A model generated the notes under the pieces. The model did no database searches, was not told where the DNA came from, and was given only the letters and a program-made list of their open reading frames with translations. Positions 32,301-44,300 of a stretch of 64,000 bases of DNA are shown piece by piece. Position 1 is the first letter of the stretch, and every line of letters starts with the position of its first letter. Source of the stretch: Haemaphysalis longicornis (Eukaryota; Arthropoda; Arachnida; Ixodida; Ixodidae); contig CM023453.1 of the NCBI GenBank assembly GCA_013339765.2, positions 35,446,926 through 35,510,925 of the forward strand, read 5' to 3'. Both the position numbers and the translations under genes were made by a program.

Positions 32301-35300
32301 TAAGACGGCGCAGTAGTTATAAAAACTACGCTGAAAAGGGTAATTGGATTAGAAACTACCGTAAATGAAGTTAAACGCAATGTAGACAGTTAAAATATAG
32401 GCCGACCGTCGATTCTTAGCTAGCCAATGAGCTGCGCGTGCAGGTAAGTGCATACAGGCGACCCAACGCATTTCCACTTAAACAGTGCACAAATGTGGTG
32501 CGTAACGTCGACTAGAAGGACGAAGGCGTTTAAGCTAGTCGACTGGAAAGATGATAGATGTTTAAGTTTAGCAATTACAGTACTAGAAAGCTGCCGCGGT
32601 CGGATGCAGCGGCCGCCCGCCGCCGAAGCAGACGCGCAGGGAGTAGCGCCAGACTTGACTGCAGTGCCGCTAGTTCTTGCGACCGCCGTTTGGCCCACCT
32701 TCCTCTGCTGGCGGGGATGCGGAGCTCCGAAACTGAGCTTATTCTAGTAACGTTGGTAGGGACAGCAAAGCACTTTGCTAACACAGCACTCTGTTCGTCT
32801 CCTGCTTGTCTCCATCTCATTCTGCTGTTCTGTTTCAACATGACTAAAATGGGGCAGTACGCATGCCCTGTGGCTGCAGAGAAATACAACCTGCCCTGCA
32901 TGTTGATGACTCGTCATTTAAATTGCACTTTCATATGTGAGCATGTATGAGAAACCACGCACATGTTGCACGTGTAGTAAGTGCACGACAGAGCTCTCTA
33001 GAAGGGGAGCCAGGGACCACTCCAACGGGCCTGAAGCTGCCTTCCCATTTGTCCTGAGCACTTGAGGTGATAGAATGCGTCTACAATTGTGCACGAGATG
33101 CTTGGAGGAACTGCACGGGCAGAGGAGATGGAAAATGCTTGGCCAGCCACCAGCCCATCTGCATTAAGCAAGTACTGTGTCGAGTGGCACCACAAGTGTT
33201 GAGGCATCTGCTCCGATTCCGGGTATCCTCCCAAATGGCTTCACGGTGGACTGTGGGATTGACGATGAACTTTTTGTACTCACAAACACTACATGATCGA
33301 CACCCTCTCTCTGAACATCTCTCTCAGCATCTTCGATCAAAAGGTGCAGACTTCGTCGACAACGAGCTGCTGGGAAGGCGACAACAAAACTTGGCCGAGA
33401 CACCAAAGGTGTGGGAATTTGCAAGACTGCTCAGCAATGTGCCAGTACACATGGAATGGAACACACACACCAGGGGCGGTATTCTCAAGTTTTGTCCCTT
33501 TTGCGTCCCTTTCAACAGTGTCCCTTTTGGCGAGACCTGATTGGCTAAAAGCAAACTACCGGAAGTGACGTAACGCAAGCGCGGCAAACCTACTGCCAAT
33601 TTTCCGTCATGCTGCCAACGTCCACTTCTGAACCGGAAGTACGTCACGATGAAAGGGACGCAAAAGGGACGTTTTCAAAAGGGACAGTTACGAGAATACC
33701 GCCCCAGTACTATTTCAGAACACACACGGCCTCTATGCTAGGGGAGTAAGCTCTCACACCTGCTCTCTGCGCTTTAATTGAAAACGTGAAACAATGGCTG
33801 CAGAAATCCAGTCAGGGGCTTCACATACCTACCTATCGTGTATGGAAAAAAGTGCATAAGCTACCACACCTTGTATGTGTGGACAATGTAGTTGTGCTTA
33901 AGAGATCCTTAACCCTTTCACTGCCGAATTTATTTTGTAAATGGTCCTCACCCCTGCCGAGTTTTCTTTTTCTTTTTTACACAAATGTCTTATTCCTGGA
34001 TACACAAAGATTTGACTGACATCATATTCGTCATGGAACCAACGCCAGTACAACGAAGCAAGCGGCCTGTAAAGGGTGCTCCCCTGCGCAAAGCGTGTTC
34101 TTGCGGGGAAGCAACCCTTAGTATTAAAGAGTACGTTATACTTCGAATTGTTTGTTTTCGGGATTCATATTTTAACACGAAAGTGTTTTATGCCGGGATA
34201 CACCAAGATTTCACTGACGTCACATCCATCACGGATATGACAAGACGCGGCAATCCGCCTCGCCAGGTGCGCTTGTTCGTTCATCCTTTGCATTACTTAT
34301 AGCTAGGGTAGCTAATGACGCCAGTACACCTTTGCCAAAGCAACCCGCCAGCAGGACTTCGCTCCCCAAGAACACCCACAAGACAGCCGCCAACCCACAA
34401 ATCTTGCTCAGCTCCAGATTTCGCTGCACGTTTCACTTTCGTGTTTTACCGATTCCTATGACAAAGGAATCAACCACAGTTTTTTTTTTTAAGGTTTGTT
34501 TGGCGAAATTTTGAAGCTTGTAATGCACTACGATGGTCTTCAGGACATGTAAACACTGCAGTCAGGATTACATTATTCAAACAAAATGTATAACAGGAAT
34601 ACAAAAAAACTTAATGCCTAAATATTTACAAAAATAACCACCCACTAATTAGGATGCCCAGGTGTTTGGAAAAACATTTTGAGTTAGATAGCAAAGAATG
34701 AACCACTCAAAGTGTTGCCTCGCAGCTGACCCGTAGATAATGAGCCTTCCTTCGCTGCTTCAGTCGCATTTGACTCACCACAGCTACTGTGGCCGCGCTG
34801 CTGAGATAAGGCGCAGTGAAGTAAATAAAGAAACATGGGCTCCATCTGCTGTCTAAAGTTTACCCAAACTAATCTATGCATTAGGGTGGCTTTTAAATGT
34901 CTCCACTTGTCCGCAATATGTGTCTTTACCAGAGTTTCCTTCAGAGTGGCAGGGAGTTCGGTGAAGAGGCAACGTGTATGCTTGGGCATGGCAGTGGTGT
35001 ATGGGTGTGGCTGCCCGAGTTATCTCGGGAGTGGCAGTGAAAGGGGTTAAAGCGGTAACCACATGCATGCACTTGTACGCTCGATTCCACGCGCTCATGT
35101 GCCCATGTGCCACCTCGTGAAGGCAGAGATGAGGCGCGAGGTGAAGCGCATCGCGTTCTCCAAGGTATGGCAATGCCAGATATTTGGGCGACCCACCGGC
35201 TCAGACCAATCATAGCCGCCGCTCGAGATGAGTTTCTGTAGCTGGGCGGACACAAAGAGCATTGAGCCGGCCGCCGGTGGCCGCAGCTAGCAACGTTGCT

Positions 35301-38300
35301 GCGGCAAAGTTCTCTCCTGCCTCCTCGTTGTGGTTAACCGGCGTAGTTGCTTCATTAGCCGCAATGGTTTACTGCGGAAATGAAGCAGCAAGAGACGCTA
35401 TCGGCGGATAAAAACGCGCACAATCAAACATCGTCAGCCGGAGGCCCACAACGCTCTCTGCCGCCGTGCGTGCCTAGTGATGCGTTAACACTGCTGTGTT
35501 TTAGTAAGAAGCTGGCATTACAGGTAATGTTGCTCTGCTGTACAATGAGAAGTCGACTCTTATCTGTCTTACGATGAGTGTTGAGCAGAGTAAAGCGCTC
35601 GGACCTAGCCAGATGCTCCGGTGCTGGCAGAGCTGCGGTTTATAACGGCGTACCCTACAACCACCGTTGGAAACTGGAGCAGACAGTGGAGGCCCAGAAC
35701 GGTGCGGGAAACAATGGCTCAGTTACTCCCAGAGAGCAGGCGGTTTAGGATACGGCAGCACATATCTGAGGACAACCTCGAAAGAATGCAGCTTCCCAAC
35801 AACTGCAACCTGTGCGGAAACACCAAAAAGGAGGTGGCCTTGAGAACTGAAGCGTGCATCACTGGAAAGTTGGACGTTATGTTCTGGGCTGCGATAAGAC
35901 TGCAACTATGGTGCAACTACGTGAAGGTGGACTGTGTGAACTCCCTACCCCATTCCCTTTCTCCTATTAACTTTTTTGGCCAGGTACGGTGTGTCACCTA
36001 TACGTAATGGCAGCACTGGTGATTGCTTAACACAAAGGGCAAAGCCAAATCTACATCACTACCTGCATCCAACCTGTAAAACCTGCTAAAGGCGACAGAA
36101 AGCAGGGGGGGAAAGGGGTGGCACTACATTATCGCGCTGGAAAAGGACTTTTTCTATATATGTGTGAAATGACAACACTTCAGTTTTCTCAATGCAGTCC
36201 TGCAGTTATAGTGGCAGTGCAGCATTGTTCTCAACTTATCCCTTCAGCTGCTTCACTGCATTTAATGTTAAGTTGCTCTGTTTGCGGGCTGACATATTGA
36301 AACATCTTGCAAAAAAGCACATAATACGGTTCTGACATTTCGATTAAGGCATCCTCCATTTTTGCTCTACTCATATAAATATTTAAAAAAGAAAAGCGTT
36401 GGTCCCCAATTCCACAAATCTGCAACAAACCTTAATTTTACCAACATGCATGAAGTAGGGTTCCACAACCAAATTCCAACATTTTAAGCCCGGATTAGTC
36501 ACCAGAGCAAAATCGCAACTTTCTTGGCCAGACCTCCCGCAACACAGCACAACACACATAGTCTTGAGGCAAGCACAGTAGCTGGTTGAACCGTGAACAG
36601 GCGGTGCCAACCCCCCACCCTGAGAGGGGTGTGTGACTGTAGACGCACCCTTTGCCCTTGGACTGCTTCTTTCCCGGCTTGTCCATGTGGCAGTCGTCCC
36701 GGCCGTCGGCACCCATCTGGTCGTCCACGTCCTGCGACTGCACCTTGAGGTTCTTCTTTATGCTCGCCACCTGGGGGAGAGGGGGCACAAGACAAGGCCA
36801 ACAGGTGTTACACACATGCAGGGGGGATTGGACGACGCAATGCTTTTATTTTCAGCTTCCTCCATTGAATTTTGAAGATAATAGCATAAACAGCCCAAAC
36901 TCCGATGTTTTTCCTCTGTTGTAGACATTCAAAAGGAGCCGTCTCACCTCTGTCCCATTTGTCACATTATAGCTCTGCAGCACACACTGCCTGCACCCCC
37001 ACCTCCTCCCGCTAGAACAAGTACACAGAATACCTTTTGAATGTCTCGAGAGCGCAGCTTATACCTGCCACAAAGCACCCAAGTTTACCACAAGTAACAG
37101 TGCAGTGCACAGAACATTGTTACCGCCCAGTGACTATTTACAGTAATGTCATGCAACAGACTGCAAACTTCCATCCACGCTTACACCTGTGTAAACTTTT
37201 CTTAACACCACCTGCCTCACAGGAACAAAAATTATGTGGTTTTATATGCAATATAGTATTCACACTTTACCTTTAAAAAATTTATCATTCAATGTGCAGC
37301 CCATAGAAATCTTGTTGACCAGGAATAGTGCAAAAGCACAAACAACAGACCACAAAAACTGCACCAAACAAAAGAATGCTTTATTTTCAATTCACTCAGG
37401 ATGCAGCTGAAGGGAAAAAAATGGAGAATCTGTTGTGCCACACGTCATTAAGCTTTTCATACGGGCCAATCAGAAGCACTGCCAGCAGGTGTCATTCTGC
37501 TAACATAAAGTGACTAGTACTTCGTCTGTTGGCACATTTTCTGATAACTGATGGCTGTGCTTTAACAGACATGTTGAAGAAACTTGAAATGAAGAAATAA
37601 AGGCTACTGTACAATCACATTTTCACCAACTGACAAGCAGCTTACGACAGCAGCAACTTTGGAAGCATTGCCACTGTAGTGTAGACCCATTAAACAAGCA
37701 GAGTGCATGATCAATGAAAAGTATGCAGCCACTCTGCGCAAACGGAAACTCGTCAACTACCCTGAAATGACAAACTGAAGAAGCATCAGCAGCACCATAC
37801 ATAGGCACACTTGCCAGATGAAGCCTAGTTGGGAATATAAACACACAAAGCATTTCTAAATGTCGTGCTCTCTCTCCTGCCCGCCTGCTCAACACCACAG
37901 GCAGCAGAACACTCGTAGCCATTCAGCTGACAAAAGCTGTTTTACTTGTGCAATAAAATAAAGCAAAGCTTCCAGTGCCGAGCTGACCAACGGTGCTGTC
38001 GACAGGAGAGAGCGCCGCCACAAGCGGTCCTAGCTTTGAGAAATCCATGACAGTGTGAGGACACACAGCAGGAAAAGCCAGCTGAAGGTGCCTTATCTTG
38101 TGCTGCATGCATTAATTGCAAGCACAGTCATCAGTGTACACATTCACATCGATGCCCGAAAGAGTGGGTAGCCGGAGACGTCAGTGGAACAAATCAACAC
38201 GTGCCTGCTTTGTCCCCCGCCACCATGCATCCGTGACAGAGGCCTACTGACACTATGGCCACATCAATGTTGACATCAACATCCGCTTACGTCACATTAA

Positions 38301-41300
38301 CGCGAAAGCTGTCTCAAGGTACGGGGTGGTAGTCAAAATGGCCGAATGCCCTTGACATCTACAGGCAAAGCTCATAAGGTCATGTCTCAGTCCTCACATG
38401 CTGCAACTGTATTGCTTTACAAGCACCTTTTAAAACCTGTACAGCTGAGAAGTCTGCATATTATGATGTTTGGCACAAATGAACACGGCAAGTCAAAAAT
38501 ATGCTCTCGCTGAATTTACGGCAGATAGACAGTATATTGCACTATCTGAGCTTTACATTGTATTCACACTTGCGTGCCAATTAATTGATGGGTGGTGAGT
38601 GGAAGCGAGTGAAACCACTTGGCTGATCCAATTTTTATACACAGATACAAGGCCCTTGTCTAGCTGGTAATAATATTTAACACGCTCTCTCTGGTGCCAC
38701 TTCCTTGCTAGTACCTGCACCGCAAGGTGTGTTGAAGGTCCTGCCTTGCTGGCAAACATCTACGGCTGCAATGACCATTTTAACACAGCTTCACTTGCAG
38801 TAATGCTGAAACCAGCTGGGCCATGAAAGCAACGGAGAACTGCTGTAGATAACCTTTACCTCAAGGAAAAGGTATTTTGCAAATTTGAAACTACTATTAG
38901 ACTGAAACGGGCCCTTTATGTGCCCGTATTTCTTGCCCTTCTGTTCCACGTCTAACTGATACTTCCCAGTGCTTGGTGTTGTGAACAGTTGTGACTATTT
39001 ATATGCTTCGTTACTGCAAACTTCTAGAGACTTGCCTTTCCAGTGATTAGTGTTCGGCTACTGTTGAATTAATTAGGTCACAGAGTGCACTGCAATCAAC
39101 CTTCTTTCAATACTTTGAAAGGAGAGAGACAGCCTAAATTTGCTTCTAAACAGAAGCACACAAAGTCAGAACACCAGAGGTTTAATTTTGTGTCGGAAGG
39201 CCTTGGGTTATTGGGCTTCATGAAGTACCCGTGTGATGCAATAAATTTTGTTCGATGCAGACGGCAGTGACTAAAATCCAGGCATTTTGCGCTTTTTGGC
39301 TGCCACGGCGACAGATTCGTTACTCGTTGGATCGCCCGCTTTGCGTGAAGCCTTCTCTATCTGCAAAAGTTTCAGAGATATTAATAAGCCCGACTCAGAC
39401 AACATCCAGCAGACTAGATACGGAAATCTTCATACGTTTCACCCACAAACAGGCTAATAGCACGCTTACCTACTTAATGGCTTTATTCACAGTGTGATTT
39501 GATGTAGTTGGCAATGAGGGGCCTTTAATTTATACAAAAGGTAACAGTAAATGAGTGTTGGCAAAAGTTTATGCCTACTTTGTGTTTCTTTCGGTGATGC
39601 TTGAAAACAATTATTCTGCTAGTTATTCCCAAGCTTGTCTTTTAAGATGCTACGTAATGCCACATTCATTTCATTAGTTCATTTAGAGGAACAAGAGGTC
39701 CAGAGATTGCACAATTACCCGACCATGTCAAAATATATGACACGTTAACCATACTCCAAACTTTCCTCACTGATTCACAGATTCTTTTTCACGATGAAAA
39801 TGATCTCAAAAGTGTCACCTTCTTTGCACCATCCCCATCGCCATTTTTAGCGGCATCGGCTACATTAACACAAGTGCACAAAGCAAGGTTTAACTAGGTA
39901 GTTTAAGATGATGTTTAACAAACTAGTTTAACAAATTTAGTTATGCTTATTCTGTATAAGCTACATGCAAACAAACAAAAAGTCAAGACTGACCACGTGT
40001 ATTTGGTGTAAGTTTACTCTCTGAAGACAGATTGCAAACCATTGCAAATGACAGTGCTGTCACTGCGAAAGTTTGTTAGGCATCAGCTACGAGCACAGGA
40101 TGTTTTGTTTAAAGAAGGAAAACTGTGTAAAGGACACGACTACGATGAAGGAGACAGGACAGGTGCAGTTCCGTCTCCTTTGTCATAGTCCTGCCCTTTA
40201 CGTGCAGTTTTCCTTCAACACCAACTAACCCAACAACATGCAGTACTAGCGCACAATGTTTTGTCTTCTTAGGAGCATCCCAGCTAGACTAAGACTCTAG
40301 ACTTCAGTTAAACACTAAAATAACAGATTTCATGAGTTGAGCTACGCGATGCAGCAAGAGACAGCAGCCACTAAATGAGAAAGGAAAGAATGTCAATACC
40401 ATGGACTCTTCCCCTGTAAATGCCTCACCTTGCTGTAACTCGCTTTTAAAAGCTGGTGCAGACGTGTTTTCTAAACCTCCCGTGAAAACTAAAAACGGCA
40501 CTTTGTGGGCAACTAATGCCATCTGGCGTACTTATTGACAACTCATTTTTTTATTATTGTTTGTTCCAATTTCGCGAACGTAGACGGCGTCGGGAGTGAA
40601 ATTTAAACCCAAGGTAGCGGAGAGTTGGGCGAAAATGGCATCTTGTTTCACTGCGCGTTGCTTAGGTGGACAGCTCTTTCACGGACTTTGGCCGCAGCTG
40701 CTGCTGATTTTTTTAACCCCAGCAGCAGTGATAATTCCAGCAACGATGTGGATTCGTCAGATTTTTTTCCTGATGAAGACGCTCCCATTCAATGGCCTCA
40801 GACTTCGACAGGTGCTGACAAGTAAGGTTTGTTTTTGGCTGTACGCTGTGTTTATAAATAAAACCTACTTCCCATCTGACGACTGTGGTTTTACTTTAAT
40901 GTGTAGGGTCTGAACAATGTGCGGCGGGGATATTTTGCCAAATGCACTGCGCCGTATCGTGTTACCACCTTCAAGATAGCCTAGCGCTCGTGTCAGATTA
41001 GCGCTGCGGAGTGACGCGTGGTGCTTCTAAAAAGCGCTCGATTTGTTTTTCTTGCTTTTTACCACTGAAGTGATAATGATTTTTCGTCAGAACGCAAACA
41101 GGTGTGCTTGGATGCATATTTTAGAGAGACCAACTTACTCTCGAGTTGCTTTGCGGAGTGGCACAGCCGTCAGTGCCGCTAGGTTGGTGGGCCCGCAAAA
41201 ATCCAAAACTTGGTGCAGCGCTGATATATATATTTAATGATAGCTTAGGAACATAGAAACAACTTGCATATCTTAGAATACCCAAAAGAATTTTTCGGCT

Positions 41301-44300
41301 CAGTACACTCACGTGTATGTACCATGTGCATACTTTTTTGTGCATTTGTTTGTTTATTTGACCCATAAACTGTAAATAACAGCACCTTCCACAAAATTGC
41401 TGTCATGAGTTTGAAAGAGCAATCTATAAGCTACAATTTCATGCATAGCAATGCTAAATGTGTCGAGTAGCTCAACAGAAAAAAAATGTTTGGTGGAAGC
41501 ACTCAAAATCGGCCATTTCTTTCACAGTTACGAAAGAGCTAACCAGCAAGTTCCTTTAGCTCCAGCCCCACTAAGGAGCTACTCCAAAGAGTAGGCTGCA
41601 CACTCCACCAGTTGAGCCCCTGCACTATATTCCCAAGACACAAAACAACCACAATGCAGCACCACCCCGGCCAGCAAACCCGTAATTACTAGCGAGCCTG
41701 TTACATACCCACACACAAAACTTAAGGCCACCTTTTTCTTAGCCCAAAGTATTCGTTGTCCCAAATGAATCTCTCCAAGAGTAGAAACATGAAATTTTCG
41801 TGTCTTTGGGCTATTGCATCATAAATCTGCACCAACTGGCCCAGTTTTCTATTCTGCCGAGGTGAAAACGTACAATTTTCACGTAGAGATTTGTTCGGCA
41901 CCCTGGTGTTCACGGTGCAAGTTCCACACGTGAATGTGCTCTAAACAAGTCAGTCTGTGTGCTTTTCTTAGCAGCTCTAGCTCCAGTCTCAACAGAAAAA
42001 AGCTAGGTACGAAGTAACTGTGGCGTTCGACAAGAGCTTTTGGGGGGCATGTTGTGACTAGTTTTCTGCTTTTAGCTGTCCATGCCTCCCTGCAATGGGA
42101 AATTGACACGCAAAAAACATTTCGTCAACCAAAGCTTAACGTTTTTGCTTCCAAACACGTCCTCGAAATTTCTACAATTGGAAAGTGGGCGGAACTTCAG
42201 ACAGGTCGGTAAACAAACGCATCTTCTCCTATCTTGAAATACTGATGTGTGAAATTCTGTGCACTTTTTAATGTTAACTTTTGATAAATCTTTCTGATTA
42301 GATGTGCAGTACTAGACCAAGTTTATAAGTGTTCGGTCCGAGTGATGCTAGTGTCGTGCAGACCCAGCCACCAATGTTATCACAAACTAAACAGAGCGCA
42401 CTTTCAACAAAACTTACAATGAAGGTAAGCATTTCTTCTCAGTGGCCATATCAGCTAAAATCTGAATATCTCTACAGACAATTACAAACAGACGAGGGCC
42501 ATTTCTCCTTTGATACTGCTCTTGTATGCTTTACTTTTGTCCACTTTTCTTCACCGGAGTCACCCCCAATGCTCTAACGCCAGTATCTGCACTCTGCATA
42601 AACCAACCGCAGGTGGAAGCTTGGTGCTACAGAGCAAACTGGCAAAAGAACTAAATACTCGTAATTAACACAATACAGTCGAACTTCATTATAACAAAGT
42701 AGCATCGGGACACTACTTTAGTTCGTTATATCCATTATTCGTTGTTGTAACAGTAGAGTTAAAAATAAGCTCAAACCAATCTGCAATTTGGCTCCCAAAA
42801 AAATCATTGTTACAAACACAGAACATTTTAACCTTCGAACCCACAATAAACAAGGTTATTCTTATTTCAAGCTCAATGAACCAGAACATGAAAGTTGAAA
42901 AATTACAACAGAACAAATTTCATTTGATATAACAGGCCTTCATTCTTGGTTTTTCTTCTTCTTCTTCTTCTTTTTTTTTAGAAAGGATGTGATTTTCGTC
43001 TGGTAGCTATTCATAGCACTGCGCAGGGTGAATTTTTCACAGTGTCCACGAACAAAATGGCGCTTTCTACTGCAGTTTTGGACGCCGGGAGTTTTTCCAA
43101 GTAGCTTCTCGGCCAACTGGCCAATATTTCATTATATCTGATATCGCGTGCGGCTCTCTCACAGTTTCAGTTTCGTTAGGTGCCACGTGACCAACCAAAG
43201 TTCGTATTTAGTTCGCAATAGCCAGTGGTTCGCTATATCACTGTTCGTTATAATGAGGTTCAACAGTATAGTAAATTCCAGGTGCACACACCGCAAGCAA
43301 ATGTGGTGGTCAGCAGCACAATCTGTTGAGATTCAATTAAACTAAAATCGATATACACATACCTCTAATGCTGTATATACAGACTCCCAAATTTTAAAAA
43401 GGAAATGGAAGACAATCAAATTAGCTGAGGCGAAAGTACTAAGAAATGAGACGTTGAAGTTGACTGCGGGCAACTGACGGCAACCTGAAGACGGCCAGCT
43501 TTGCCCTTCTCGTCCGGACCACTGCCACGATATGGTAGATTGGGTGTGCTATAGTAAATCCCATGGACATCTTAGCAGATGTTGCATTTTCCCACAATTT
43601 ATGCGGTAAAGTTCAGCCCCATTCTAACCTTGCAGACCTCCTGAATCGTGCATAATGAGTGTCCACAGTGCCGCCCAAATGCATTTTTATGCCAAACAAG
43701 ACCCGCCTGCACACCTGTCAGCCAGAGGCTTCTTTGAATCTGTGCAGCATGGACACCTTGAGGAAGAAGCTTTCCCAAAAAGCGGCACAACACTCCTGTC
43801 CCCTCCACTGGTGCTTGGGAGTGCCTTTGACAGGACTGCCACGGTCCAGGTGGAGTGCCCAAGCTGCCTAGGCAATATGAATGAAACGGCTGCCGCTGGA
43901 GGCAGGCCACAAGGTTTAGAGATCCCATCAGAACAATGCAAGTGCACCAGTAGAGGTGACACCTCCAGTGGCTGTAGCAGCGACTCCTTTTCATCATGAA
44001 GCCACACCGCTTTCAGTTGTGGTTTTGCTGTGTTGGGCTGCAAGAATGCCACGCTGGCCTATTCACTTCCCAGCCCCAACTAGTAGTGCCACTTCAAGCC
44101 ATGCTTCCACTGACTTTCAGTAAAGCTTGATGTCGGGCTTGTTGGTGTAACATGATTTTGAAGGTACGTTGCGCTTGCTGTGAACACAAAGACTTGCACG
44201 GGAAAAAAACCTTCAAAATTCCACTGACTGGCAGCCCAAAATTACAGCATTTTAAGAACAAAACAAATAAACAAAAAACAATGGCAGCGAGTGCACACAA

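Noticed and set aside
29467..32755. hAT element (8-bp duplication, CAACG ends)
   Set aside because: The ends fit hAT rules too, but the coding segments match the P/THAP9 transposase pattern and the target resembles the P consensus.
35621..36007. 128-codon plus-strand ORF with CxxC
   Set aside because: Single CxxC pair, no second pair, no splice or family support.
43599..44052. Long ORFs on both strands in CSN7 intron 5
   Set aside because: They overlap in opposite frames, lack recognised domains, and no splice signals link them to a gene.
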